This document shows, piece by piece, positions 16,820 to 25,342 of a stretch of 64,000 nt of DNA; within the stretch, counting starts at the first letter, position 1; each line of letters starts with the position of its first letter. The position numbers and the translations under genes are program-made. The DNA is from Bifidobacterium biavatii DSM 23969. Lineage in GTDB: Bacteria; Actinomycetota; Actinomycetes; Actinomycetales; Bifidobacteriaceae. The notes beneath the pieces were generated by a model that searched no databases, was not told where the DNA came from, and saw only the letters and a program-made list of their open reading frames with translations. Where the stretch lies: contig NZ_JGYN01000030.1 in the NCBI RefSeq assembly GCF_000741165.1, positions 248,001-312,000 on the forward strand, given 5' to 3'.

Positions 16820-18682
16820 TCAGCTGGTGAGCGTGAACTGGCTGTTGTAGAGGTTGGCGTAGAACCCGCCGGCAGCGAGGAGCTGCTCGTGGGTGCCGCG
16901 TTCGATCACGTCGCCGTGGTTCATGACGAGGATCATGTCGGCGTCGCGAATCGTGGAGAGGCGATGCGCGATCACAAAGCTCGTACGACCGACGGTGAGC
17001 GCGTCCATCGCCTTCTGGATGAGTTCCTCCGTGCGCGTGTCGACCGAGGATGTCGCCTCGTCGAGAATCAGGATCGGTGCGTCCTGCACCATGGCCCTTG
17101 CAATCGTGAGCAGCTGCTTCTGGCCGGCCGACAGCGACGTGTTCTCGTCGAGCACCGTGTCGTAGCCGTTCGGCAGTGACTGGATGTAATGGTCGAGTCC
17201 GACCGCACGGCACGCCTCGCGAATCTGCTCGTCGGTCACACCCGGCTTCGAGTACGCGATGTTCTCGCGCACGGTGCCGCGGAACACCCACGTGTCCTGC
17301 AGGACCATGGAGAACTGGTCGTGCACGTTCCAGCGCGGCACGCTCTTGGTGTCCACGCCGTCGATGGTGATGCGTCCGCCGGCGATCTCGTAGAAGCGCA
17401 TGAGCAGGTTGACCATCGTGGTTTTGCCCGCGCCGGTCGGACCGACGATCGCGACCTTCTGCCCGGCCTTGACGGTCGCGGAGAAGTCGTTGATGATCGG
17501 CTTGCCAGGCTCGTATTCGAAGCGCACATGGTCGAACTCGACGTCGCCGCGCACCGGCTGCCCCGTCCCGTTTGCACGGTCAGCGCCGAGCAACGCCGGC
17601 TTGTCGGACTCGTCGGCCATCTCCGGCTCCTCGAGGAAGCCGAACACGCGCTCGGACGCGGCCGCGCACCGCTGCAGGTTCTGGAACGCCTGCGCGAACT
17701 GGCTGAGCGGCTGCGTGAACAGGCGGATGTACATCATGAACGCGACGATCACGCCGAATTCGATCTGCCCGTCCATCGCGAGCGCCGCGCCGACGACGCA
17801 CACGACCACGTAGCCGAAGTTGCCGACGAACTGCATGAGCGGCATCATCAGGCCGGACAGGAACTGCGATTTCCAGCCGGAGTCGTACAGGTCGGCGTTA
17901 TAGCGTTCGAACCGGCGGATCGAATCGGCTTCACCGTTGTACGCCTTGACGATCAGGTGGCCTGCGTACATTTCCTCGACGTGTCCGTTAACGTCGCCGA
18001 GCGCGGCCTGCTGGCGCGCGAAGTACTGCTGCGAGGCCTTCATGATCGCGCCCATGAGCACGAGTCCGAGCAGGCTGGAGCCGATCGCGCACAGCGCCAT
18101 AATCCAGTTGTTCCAGAACATCATGACGAGCGCGCCAACGAACAGCGTGACGGACGTGATGAGCGAGCCGAGCGACTGGCCGAGCGTCTGTCCGATCGCG
18201 TCGACGTCGTTGGTGATGCGCGACAGCACGTCGCCGTAGCTGACCTTGTCGAAGTAGCTGAGCGGCAGCTTGTTAATCTTCACGCTGATCGACTCGCGCA
18301 GCTGCTGGGCGGTGCGCTGCGTGACGTTCGCCATGAGCCAGCTCTGCAGGTAGCTGAGCAGCGCATAGCCGACGTACAGCGCGACGAGCAGCCAGCCGAT
18401 GCGGCCGACGGCGTCGAAGTCGATCGCGCCGGCGACCGGCTTACCGTGGACGACGGCGGGCAGGCCCTTGGTGATTTCGTTGGTCATGTCCTTGAGTTTG
18501 TCCGGTCCGACGATCTGGAAGATCGTGCCGGCCGCGCCGAGGACGAGCGCGATGACGATGACGGGGATGTACTTGCGGCAGTAGTGGACGAGTTTGCCCA
18601 TGGTCTTGCCGAAGTCCTGCGGTTTTTCTGCGGGTCCGTTTCCCGCCGGGCCGTGCGGCCCGCGTCCCATTGGTCCTGGCAT
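16820..18682 (-). CDS. heterodimeric ABC exporter, catalytically canonical subunit
   Basis: 620 aa: a Gly/Pro-rich N-terminus, six membrane segments (about 35-340), then a nucleotide-binding domain. Walker A VGPTGAGKTT, signature LSAGQKQLL, Walker B PILILDEATSSVD with the catalytic Glu, H-loop AHRLST. I start it at ATG 18682 (AGGAAAGGAC upstream), not at the 5' end of the longer open frame, because that extra part is intergenic repeat DNA. Together with the preceding gene it forms a MarR-controlled efflux pair of the LmrCD/BmrCD type, probably for drugs or lipids. Confidence 0.9.
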   Translation of the reverse strand: MPGPMGRGPHGPAGNGPAEKPQDFGKTMGKLVHYCRKYIPVIVIALVLGAAGTIFQIVGPDKLKDMTNEITKGLPAVVHGKPVAGAIDFDAVGRIGWLLVALYVGYALLSYLQSWLMANVTQRTAQQLRESISVKINKLPLSYFDKVSYGDVLSRITNDVDAIGQTLGQSLGSLITSVTLFVGALVMMFWNNWIMALCAIGSSLLGLVLMGAIMKASQQYFARQQAALGDVNGHVEEMYAGHLIVKAYNGEADSIRRFERYNADLYDSGWKSQFLSGLMMPLMQFVGNFGYVVVCVVGAALAMDGQIEFGVIVAFMMYIRLFTQPLSQFAQAFQNLQRCAAASERVFGFLEEPEMADESDKPALLGADRANGTGQPVRGDVEFDHVRFEYEPGKPIINDFSATVKAGQKVAIVGPTGAGKTTMVNLLMRFYEIAGGRITIDGVDTKSVPRWNVHDQFSMVLQDTWVFRGTVRENIAYSKPGVTDEQIREACRAVGLDHYIQSLPNGYDTVLDENTSLSAGQKQLLTIARAMVQDAPILILDEATSSVDTRTEELIQKAMDALTVGRTSFVIAHRLSTIRDADMILVMNHGDVIERGTHEQLLAAGGFYANLYNSQFTLTS

Positions 18683-18702
18683 GATATAAGTCCTTTCCTG
18701 TA

Positions 18703-18885
18703 TGTCATTTCGAGCGAGAGTAGTTGCCCAGCATCTTTCAGCCGAAGCCACTGCTAGCCCTATGTCATTTCGAGCGAGGCGAAGCCGAGTCGAGAAATCT
18801 TTCAGACCCATTGCCTCTCAAGATTTCTCCACTCGCTTGCGCTCGGTCGAAATGACAACATCGCGCTCGCACTCGGTCAAAATGA
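18703..18885. repeat. repeat element with core TCATTTCGAGCGAG between the exporter genes
   Basis: GTCATTTCGAGCGAG occurs at about 18707 and 18764, with inverted partners CTCGGTCGAAATGAC at about 18843 and a degenerate copy near 18873. 18763-18858 folds as a roughly 40-bp imperfect stem. Another copy is at 29220-29256. It separates two genes of one operon by 215 bp. Confidence 0.75.
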
Positions 18886-18897
18886 CGGAGTTGTGTG

Positions 18898-20784
18898 TTA
18901 CGCAGTGAGTTCCGCCTTGCTGAGCTGGGATTCGGCGATCTGGCGGTAGACGTCGCACGTGTCGAGCAGTTCGCGGTGCGTGCCCTGGCCGACCACGCGT
19001 CCGTCGTCGAGCACGACGATCCGGTCCGCGTTCATGATCGTGCCGATGCGCTGCGCGACGATCAGCTTGGTCGCGTCTTTCGCGTGCTCGGCAAGCGCGT
19101 CGCGCACGTTGCGGTCGGTCGCGAAGTCGAGCGCGCTGAACGAGTCGTCGAAGATCAGAATTTCCGGATTGCGGTAGACAGCGCGCGCGATGGACAGGCG
19201 CTGCTTCTGGCCGCCGGACACGTTCGATCCGCCCTGCGCGATCGCCGAGTCGAACCCGTCGTCCATGCGCTCGACGAACTCCGTCGCCTGCGCGACGTCG
19301 GCCGCTTCGCGCACGCGTCGGCGTTCGTCGTCGGTCAGTTTGCCGTCGTTCGCCGCGTCGGCCGCGAGCTGCGCGGCTTCGCGCCGACGTCCGGCCGCGG
19401 TGGACGTGTCGGCGAGCGCGACGGTCGCATCGTCCGTGCCGGACTTCCCCGGCCTGTCGCCGTAGCTGACGTTGCTCGTGACCGTGCCCTTGAACAGCAC
19501 TGACTTCTGTGGCACATAGCCGATGCGGTCGCGCAGTGCGGTCAGGTTCCAGTCGCGCACGTCCACGCCGTCGACGAGCACCTGCCCGGCGGACACGTCG
19601 TACAGTCGCGGCACGAGGTTGATCAGGCTCGTCTTGCCGGATCCGGTCGCGCCGATGAACGCGACGGTCTGGCCGCGCTTGGCTTCGAACGAGACGTGTT
19701 CGAGGATCGGCTCGCGCGAGTCGGGGTACGTGAAGCTCACGTCGCGGAATTCGACGGTGCCGGTCTGGTTGCCGCCGATGCGCGCCACGTCGGCGGCCGT
19801 GTCGCGGCCGTTCGTGACGAGCGGGTCGGTGTCGAGCACTTCGAGCACGCGCTGCGCGGAGACGTCGGCGCGCGGCCAGAGCACGAACACCATGCTCATC
19901 ATGAGGAAGCTCATGATGACCTGCACGGAGTAGCTGGAGAAGACGACCATGTTCGAGAACACGGTGAGTTTGTCGGTGAGCGCGGCCGCGTCGATCAGGC
20001 TGGCGCCGATCCAGTAGACGGCGAGCATGAGGCCGTTCATCACGGTGTTCATGAGCGGCATCATCACGGCCATCGCGCGGTTGGTGAACAGCTGCGTGTC
20101 GGTGAGGTCCTTGTTGGCCTTGGTGAACTTGGCTTCCTGATAGTCCTCGGCGTTGTAGGCGCGCACGACGCGCAGGCCGGTCAGGTTCTCGCGGGCGACG
20201 AGGTTGATGTTGTCGGTGAGCTGCTGCATCGCCTTGAATTTCGGCATAACGAGCGCCATAAGCACGGCGATCGCAATGAGCAGGATCACGGTGGCGATGG
20301 CCGTGGCAAGCGTCCATTCGAAGCCGTCGCCGGCGATTTTCATGATCGCCCAGACGGCCATGATCGGCGATTTAACGATGAGCTGCAGGCCCATGGTGAT
20401 GAACATCTGAATCTGCGTGATGTCGTTGGTCGAGCGCGTAATGAGGCTGGCGGTCGAGAAACGGCTCATTTCGGCCGGGCCGAACGATTCGACCTTGCGG
20501 AATTCGAGCGAGCGCAGACGCTGGCCGAAGCTGGAGGCGACGCGAGCGGCGATGTAGCCGGTCACGACCGCGCAGGCGACCGAGCCGAGCGAGACGAGCA
20601 GCATCTTGCCGCCGGCGATCCAGATGTCGCGCATCTCACTGCCGGGCGTTTCTACGAGCGTGGTGATGTCAGACATATAGTCGGGCAGTTCGAGGTCGAA
20701 CCAGATCTGGCCGACGATGGTCACCAGGGCGATGAGCATCTGGCCTATCTCCGCTTTGGAGAGGTATTTCATGATGCGAAGCAT
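18898..20784 (-). CDS. heterodimeric ABC exporter, degenerate-site subunit
   Basis: 628 aa, six membrane segments then an ATPase domain. Walker A GATGSGKTS, signature VSGGQKQRLSIARA, Walker B ILIFDDSFSALD: Asp replaces the catalytic Glu, as in the degenerate half of heterodimeric exporters. Between the Q-loop and the signature there is an extra charged Ala-rich insertion (about 40 residues) containing DAANDGKLTDDE, which resembles an EF-hand loop. The start at 20784 has AAGGGG upstream. It follows the MarR gene and is followed by the canonical subunit. Confidence 0.92.
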   Translation of the reverse strand: MLRIMKYLSKAEIGQMLIALVTIVGQIWFDLELPDYMSDITTLVETPGSEMRDIWIAGGKMLLVSLGSVACAVVTGYIAARVASSFGQRLRSLEFRKVESFGPAEMSRFSTASLITRSTNDITQIQMFITMGLQLIVKSPIMAVWAIMKIAGDGFEWTLATAIATVILLIAIAVLMALVMPKFKAMQQLTDNINLVARENLTGLRVVRAYNAEDYQEAKFTKANKDLTDTQLFTNRAMAVMMPLMNTVMNGLMLAVYWIGASLIDAAALTDKLTVFSNMVVFSSYSVQVIMSFLMMSMVFVLWPRADVSAQRVLEVLDTDPLVTNGRDTAADVARIGGNQTGTVEFRDVSFTYPDSREPILEHVSFEAKRGQTVAFIGATGSGKTSLINLVPRLYDVSAGQVLVDGVDVRDWNLTALRDRIGYVPQKSVLFKGTVTSNVSYGDRPGKSGTDDATVALADTSTAAGRRREAAQLAADAANDGKLTDDERRRVREAADVAQATEFVERMDDGFDSAIAQGGSNVSGGQKQRLSIARAVYRNPEILIFDDSFSALDFATDRNVRDALAEHAKDATKLIVAQRIGTIMNADRIVVLDDGRVVGQGTHRELLDTCDVYRQIAESQLSKAELTA

Positions 20785-20839
20785 TGCGGTTCCCCTTGTG
20801 GTTGGTTTGTTGGTTTTGGTTGGTGAATTAGTTTCTAGT

Positions 20840-20866
20840 CTTAAATTACTTACAGTGTAAGGTATT
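20840..20866. promoter_or_regulatory. probable MarR operator before the exporter
   Basis: CTTACAGTGTAAG (about 20849-20861) is a 13-bp palindrome in an AT-rich stretch between the marR gene and the first exporter gene. The half-site CTTACAGTG recurs before marR (about 21576-21584, there read on the minus strand). Confidence 0.6.
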
Positions 20867-20999
20867 GCATATGAATCTGCGTGTTTCCTGAGAATCCGAC
20901 CCCCGTGCGGCGATTTTCACCCGCCGCCACACCGCTCGGAGAGCCTTCCGCCGCGCGGGGCGGCTGGGTCCGGAGTCCGTGAGACGGGACGGGCGGACG

Positions 21000-21488
21000 T
21001 TACGACTTGCTCCCGCCGTCCTCGAACGCTTTGCGGACCTCCTCGGGGGTCGGGCGCGGCTTGCCGGGACGGCAAATCGACATGTAGGTCATGAACTCGC
21101 GCGTCAGATCGACGAACTCACGCGTGCGGCGCTCGCCCATCTGCGAGAAGATCCAGCAGATCGCGTCGCGCGCCTCCTGCATGTCCAGCTGGCCGCGCTT
21201 GCGGCCTTCGTCAGTCAGGTTCACGAGCACCACGCGACGATCATTGGAGTCGACTTCGCGCGTGATCAGGCCCTTTTTCTCCATCGCAGACAGCAGCGTG
21301 GAGACGCGGCCGGTGGTCGCATTGAGCGCGACGGCCAGCTGCGACGGCGTCATCGTGCCGTGATGCGCGAGCTGCCGAATCGCGAACATCTCGCCCTGCG
21401 CGCCGCGCGACAATTCGCGCTGCATATCGGAACGGTGGCACCATGCGGTGCGCCACAGCTCGTCGACGGCCTCCTGTTCGAATCCCAT
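21000..21488 (-). CDS. MarR-family transcriptional regulator
   Basis: 162 aa winged-helix repressor. DNA-binding core MTPSQLAVALNATTGRVSTLLSAMEKKGLI (about 53-82, interrupted by none) followed by the wing REVDSNDRRVVLVNLTDEG, the DxRxxxxxLT pattern of MarR proteins. I prefer the ATG at 21488 (AAGGAAG upstream) over the longer frame to 21515. It leads the exporter operon and probably represses itself and the two ABC genes until a toxic compound binds. Seven Cys/His residues are scattered, with no clear redox pair. Confidence 0.9.
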   Translation of the reverse strand: MGFEQEAVDELWRTAWCHRSDMQRELSRGAQGEMFAIRQLAHHGTMTPSQLAVALNATTGRVSTLLSAMEKKGLITREVDSNDRRVVLVNLTDEGRKRGQLDMQEARDAICWIFSQMGERRTREFVDLTREFMTYMSICRPGKPRPTPEEVRKAFEDGGSKS

Positions 21489-21549
21489 GCGCACTTCCTT
21501 CGCCACATACGGCAATAACGAATGACGTCTCGCAACGCCACACGATATA

Positions 21550-21590
21550 ATATCTCACACTATAAACAATTCATCACTGTAAGCTATTTC
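21550..21590 (-). promoter_or_regulatory. AT-rich promoter/operator region of marR
   Basis: Read on the minus strand: CTTACAGTGATGAATTG, then TATAGTGTGAGATATTATAT. Contains the CTTACAGTG half-site shared with the exporter operator. The remaining DNA to 22074 shows no convincing gene. Confidence 0.45.
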
Positions 21591-22074
21591 GGCGAGTTTC
21601 ATCAATGCGATCATCACCAACAGCCCGTCCACAACCCACCCAAGGCCACGATCGGCAACACCGCCATCCATCCAAGCACATGACGGGCACCCGTCCAAGC
21701 CGGACGCATTGAGTCGCACCCTCTCCGATCATCTCAAACACGACCGCAACACAACGCGAAAAGAGCCCCGCGCTGTCTTCCGCCACACGGATGCCGTATC
21801 ACACAACGGGGATCGAGCTCTCCGGCCGTCCACCCCTTCCGAGAGCAATAATGGGACGATCGTACCAAAACTTGACCCGAGCTGACTCAAGTAAATTATC
21901 CAGTTTCTCATGTTTGCGCTAACGCCACGACCGGAAAAATGTGACACGCGTTACAGTAACAGCTGTATCGCTGGGCATCTCAGCATATGACCGATATACT
22001 AAATAGTGACGTTGGCAAAGCAGTTAGCGCCGGCGGCGACGCCTCAGAAGAAGGCCCAGAGAAGGGGAACGATA

Positions 22075-22233
22075 ATGAACACGATAGGAATACCGATACG
22101 CAGTCTATGCAGCATCGCTGGATGCGGACACGAAGCCGAGGAATACGGCATGTGCGGCGAGCATTTCACCTCCGCTCTGGTGCACGGGGCATTTCAGTAC
22201 CACCACACCAACGCACGCCCACTGCATCACTGA
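22075..22233 (+). CDS. 52-aa Cys/His protein, possible zinc knuckle
   Basis: Unrecognised short protein. Start ATG at 22075 with AAGGGGAACG upstream; the frame stays open further 5' but without a better start. The middle reads CSIAGCGHEAEEYGMCGEHF: Cys-x4-Cys-x9-Cys-x2-His, like the CxxxGCxxxxxxxGxCxxHY pattern found in small phage and HNH-associated zinc proteins. The predicted protein is otherwise short and uncharged. A strong terminator follows 21 bp after the stop, supporting a real small gene. Alone on its strand; role unknown. Confidence 0.6.
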   Translation: MNTIGIPIRSLCSIAGCGHEAEEYGMCGEHFTSALVHGAFQYHHTNARPLHH

Positions 22234-22254
22234 ACCGCAACCCATTCTTTGACA

Positions 22255-22306
22255 ACGGCGGCTGCCGATCGGAAACATGACACCCGGTCGGCAGCCGCCG
22301 TTTTGC
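22255..22306 (+). terminator. rho-independent terminator after the small Cys/His gene
   Basis: Perfect 15-bp stem AACGGCGGCTGCCGA (22255-22269) with its complement (22289-22303), followed by TTTTG. It also faces the 3' end of the aldo/keto reductase and may serve both genes. Confidence 0.8.
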
Positions 22307-22320
22307 GTGACATCGCATCG

Positions 22321-23352
22321 CTAGGCGCGCGCGCCGAGCGCGGCGAGTTCATCGGGAGTGAGACTCAGTTCGGTGGCAGCGAAGGAATCGTTGATTTCGC
22401 GCGGGTTGCGAGCGCTGGGGATCGTCAAGAGCCGATCATAACGGGTCAGCTCCCACGCGAGCACGACGCGCTGGTAGGAAACACCGCGGGCGGCCGCCAC
22501 CTTGCGGAACGGATCGTAGGCCGCCTGATCGAACGGGTCGAGGAAGCCGCCAAGCGGCGACCAGCACACAAAATCGAGTCCGAGTTCGGCGCAGTGCGCC
22601 ATTGTATGCTCCGGGTCGGGATGTGACGGGGAGAACTGGTTCTGCACGGCGATCAGCCCATCCCCCAGAATCTCCCGGGCCGTGTCGATCTGCGCGTTAT
22701 CCACGCGGGAAATACCGGCGTAGTGGATCACACCCTCGTCCAACAGGGTCTTGAGCGCACCCATTTGATCCTCATAAGGCACGGCCGGATCAGGACCGTG
22801 CGAATACAGCAGGTCGAGCGCGTCGACGCCGAGCCGCATCGCCGACTCCTTCGCGTCGCGAATCATCGTTTCCGGGCGCGAATCGGCCATCCAGCCGTAC
22901 CGGCTGCCTTCCGCCTGCAATCGTTGGCGAGCGGTCGTGTCGGACGCATCGGACGCAACCGGCTCAGTCACCTCAGCAACGTCGATCGTGCGACGGTAGC
23001 CCGTTTTCGTCGCAACCAGCACCTCGTCACGCGGGCCGTCCCAGCTGGCGATCGCGTCGCGCACCAATGTCTCGCCGTAGCCGAAATCGGCCGGGACTCC
23101 GGTACCACCCATACCAGGCGCGGTCGGCAGGTAGTACGACCACGCGGTGTCGAGATAGCGCACGCCCGCGTCGAGCGCGGCGTGAATCGTGCCGATCGCG
23201 GTCGCACGGTCCGGGCGACCCTCGATCGCGAGCGCCATCGTGCCCATGCCGAGCCGCGGGATCCGATGCCCCGCGAAATCAACCGTGTTCGCAAAACCGG
23301 TGGAACCGGCGGAATCAGTACTATGCTGCAATGCCGTCATACCGCCCATCAT
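22321..23352 (-). CDS. aldo/keto reductase
   Basis: 343 aa NAD(P)H-dependent oxidoreductase of the AKR superfamily; substrate unknown. Barrel motifs: LDTAWSYY with catalytic Asp and Tyr (about 69-76), ATKTGY with the Lys (about 113), YSHGPD with the His (about 188), and SPLGG and IPSARNPREI in the cofactor site. About 25 residues around 120-145 (VASDASDTTARQR) are an extra loop. The start at 23352 has GGGGTG upstream; ATG at 23349 or 23340 would also fit. Divergent from the thiamine leader on the plus strand. Could act on sugars or aldehydes. Confidence 0.88.
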   Translation of the reverse strand: MMGGMTALQHSTDSAGSTGFANTVDFAGHRIPRLGMGTMALAIEGRPDRATAIGTIHAALDAGVRYLDTAWSYYLPTAPGMGGTGVPADFGYGETLVRDAIASWDGPRDEVLVATKTGYRRTIDVAEVTEPVASDASDTTARQRLQAEGSRYGWMADSRPETMIRDAKESAMRLGVDALDLLYSHGPDPAVPYEDQMGALKTLLDEGVIHYAGISRVDNAQIDTAREILGDGLIAVQNQFSPSHPDPEHTMAHCAELGLDFVCWSPLGGFLDPFDQAAYDPFRKVAAARGVSYQRVVLAWELTRYDRLLTIPSARNPREINDSFAATELSLTPDELAALGARA

Positions 23353-23384
23353 GTCACACCCCGGGGCCTATGATGGACATGCAA

Positions 23385-23472
23385 CCGAACGGGAGCCCGG
23401 ATGGGCTGAGAGGAAGTCGCGAACTTCGACCGTCAACTTGATGCGGGTAATGCCGCCGTAAGGAAACGGGTT
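23385..23472 (+). promoter_or_regulatory. TPP riboswitch (THI element)
   Basis: Conserved parts in order: GGGAGCCCGGATGGGCTGAG with AGAGG, an ATP-arm-like hairpin GAAGTCGCGAACTTC, CTTGATGCGGGTAATGCCG and CGTAAGGAAACG. These match the aptamer core CUGAGA...GAU...GGxUAAUxCC. It lies on the plus strand upstream of thiS-thiG. Confidence 0.93.
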
Positions 23473-23738
23473 GTTTCGCCGCAACAGCGCGGCGGTTCGC
23501 GATATCTCCAGCAGCTCATTCGACCACGACCGTTTGCCCGACCGATCGGACGCGGCATGCGTGCGATTTCCGACGCGCGCGGACTCGTCACCGACGCGCG
23601 CACGGATCCGACGGCAGGCGCGGCAACGTGTCAGCAGACGCGTCGTCCGCGACGCGACCGACCAGCAGGCGCGTGGGATTCCGGCAGGCTGCGACGACAA
23701 CTGAAGAACAACAGAACAACAACTAGTGGTACTTGCAC

Positions 23739-23797
23739 AAGGGTCATGAAGGGGCGCACCACCTTACAGGGTACGGCTGCTTCAGCGACCCTTTTTT
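23739..23797 (+). terminator. terminator hairpin in the thiS-thiG leader
   Basis: AAGGGTC (23739-23745) can pair with GACCCTT (23787-23793); an inner alternative pairs GGGT (23769-23772) with ACCC, with CTG/CAG inside. It is followed by six Ts. Placed about 270 nt after the TPP aptamer and 120 nt before thiS, it may be the expression platform. The rest of 23473-23917 shows no gene. Confidence 0.55.
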
Positions 23798-23917
23798 CGT
23801 GGCGGCCGACGCGCCTGCGGTTTCGCGCCCTCGCGGCCGAGACCGACGCGTCACGTAGGCGAAACGCCCGGAGGCATACCCAGAAAAACCAATCCGGCAT
23901 ACCAGGAAGGGGAACCG

Positions 23918-24112
23918 ATGATCGTCAACGGTCAGGAAGAGACGCTCGACGAACCGATCAGCGTCGCCGATCTGCTCGAGCGCAAGGGACTCAGGGCGGC
24001 GCGCGTCGCCGTCGAACTGAACGGGGCGATCGTACCGCGGGCCAAGCGCGCGGAGACGATGCTCAAGGGCACCGACACCCTGGAGATCGTCACGTTCGTG
24101 CAGGGCGGCTGA
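23918..24112 (+). CDS. thiS: sulfur carrier protein ThiS
   Basis: 64 aa ubiquitin-fold carrier. Begins MIVNGQEETL, has the conserved LLERKGL helix and ends FVQGG; the C-terminal GlyGly is adenylated and thiocarboxylated to give sulfur to the thiazole ring. AAGGGGAACCG precedes the ATG. Lies 125 bp before thiG under the TPP riboswitch. The activating ThiF and the glycine oxidase or ThiH are not in the window. Confidence 0.93.
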   Translation: MIVNGQEETLDEPISVADLLERKGLRAARVAVELNGAIVPRAKRAETMLKGTDTLEIVTFVQGG

Positions 24113-24237
24113 AACCGCGCGCCGCCGGACAGGCGACGGATGCCGACGGCGAATGACAACGAAATGACGACCGAACGGCAGACAGGCGACCGGCAATATC
24201 AATGTCTCAATACAGGCATCAATACAAAGGAGTAATC

Positions 24238-25131
24238 ATGACCACGAACGAATCCACCAGCGAGCCCACCCTCGACGAACTTGTCGGCACCGCGACGAAC
24301 ACCGCGCTGCTGCCCGAGCCGGACGCGCACGCCTACGACGCAATCGCCACGGGCGAGGCAGACCCGCTCATCCTCGGCGGGCACAAATTCACGAGCCGCT
24401 TCATCCTCGGTTCGGGCCGCTATGATCTGAACCTCATCAAGGCCACGATCGAGAACGCGGGCACGCAGATCGTCACGATGGCGCTGCGCCGCTGCCGCAC
24501 CACCGAAAACAACCTGCTCGACTACATTCCGAAGGGCATCACGATGCTGCCGAACACGTCGGGCGCGCGCAACGCGGAGGAGGCGGTGCGCATCGCGCGG
24601 CTCGCCCGCGAAGTGTGCGAAACCGATTTCGTGAAGGTCGAGATCGAGCACGAGACGAAGTATCTGCTGCCGGACAACGCGGAGACGATTCGCGCGACCG
24701 AGATGCTCGCGAAGGAGGGATTCGTGGTGATGCCGTACATGTTCCCGGATCCGATCGCGGCGCGGCAGCTCGAGGATGCGGGCGCGGCGTGCGTGATGCC
24801 GCTCGGCTCGCTGATCGGCTCGAACAAGGGCCTGCGCATGCGCGATTTCATCGAGGTGATTATCGCGAACGCGCACGTGCCGGTCATCATCGACGCGGGC
24901 ATCGGCCGGCCGAGCCAGGCCGCGGAGGCGATGGAGATGGGCGCAGACGCGGTGATGGCCTACACGGCGATCGCCTCCGCTGGCAACATTCCGGTGATGG
25001 CACGCGCGTTCAAGCACGCGATCGAGGCCGGCCGCGAAGCGTATCTTGCGGGCCTCGGCACCGTGACCGAAGGCCACGCCGTCCCGTCCAGCCCAACCAA
25101 CGCCGCCGACTACCTCTCCCCCAGCAAGTAA
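24238..25131 (+). CDS. thiG: thiazole synthase ThiG
   Basis: 297 aa, about 35-40 residues longer than usual because of a Thr/Glu/Asp-rich N-terminus. It condenses DXP, ThiS thiocarboxylate and a glycine-derived imine to the thiazole phosphate. Body motifs: [15 protein letters not shown] (about 45-59), [17 protein letters not shown] with the catalytic Lys region (about 131-147), [34 protein letters not shown] and [15 protein letters not shown] start at ATG 24238, with AAAGGAG upstream. Regulated by the TPP riboswitch with thiS. Confidence 0.95.
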   Translation: MTTNESTSEPTLDELVGTATNTALLPEPDAHAYDAIATGEADPLILGGHKFTSRFILGSGRYDLNLIKATIENAGTQIVTMALRRCRTTENNLLDYIPKGITMLPNTSGARNAEEAVRIARLAREVCETDFVKVEIEHETKYLLPDNAETIRATEMLAKEGFVVMPYMFPDPIAARQLEDAGAACVMPLGSLIGSNKGLRMRDFIEVIIANAHVPVIIDAGIGRPSQAAEAMEMGADAVMAYTAIASAGNIPVMARAFKHAIEAGREAYLAGLGTVTEGHAVPSSPTNAADYLSPSK

Positions 25132-25198
25132 TCGGCTCGACGGGCTTCCATCCCGATCCCACCGGCCGCAACCGAGTCCGCGTTCGATAGTCCCGTCC

Positions 25199-25237
25199 CA
25201 GTTATGGTCGTTATTCCTCTCACAACGACCATAACTG
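25199..25237. repeat. inverted repeat downstream of thiG
   Basis: Perfect 14-bp arms CAGTTATGGTCGTT (25199-25212) and AACGACCATAACTG (25224-25237); a degenerate half copy lies near 25270-25290. Between convergent thiG and the methyltransferase gene, probably a two-way terminator. Confidence 0.7.
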
Positions 25238-25342
25238 AATCCTTGTTTACCCGACCTGCCTCGCTTGCGGTCGTTATCAGATGGACAACAGCCGTAAGTG
25301 AGTCCGCATGCTGCGACACGGACCCGGCCCGCAACCGCCGGG

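Noticed and set aside
17189..18757. Plus-strand frame of about 520 codons opposite an ABC exporter gene
   Set aside because: The minus strand carries Walker A, signature and Walker B of the exporter; the plus frame is a codon-bias shadow.
21574..21947. Small minus-strand genes upstream of marR
   Set aside because: No ribosome site, no motif, and overlapping alternative frames.
23471..23704. Small plus-strand gene in the thiamine leader
   Set aside because: No ribosome binding site and an Arg/Ser-rich product; the region is better explained as riboswitch leader.
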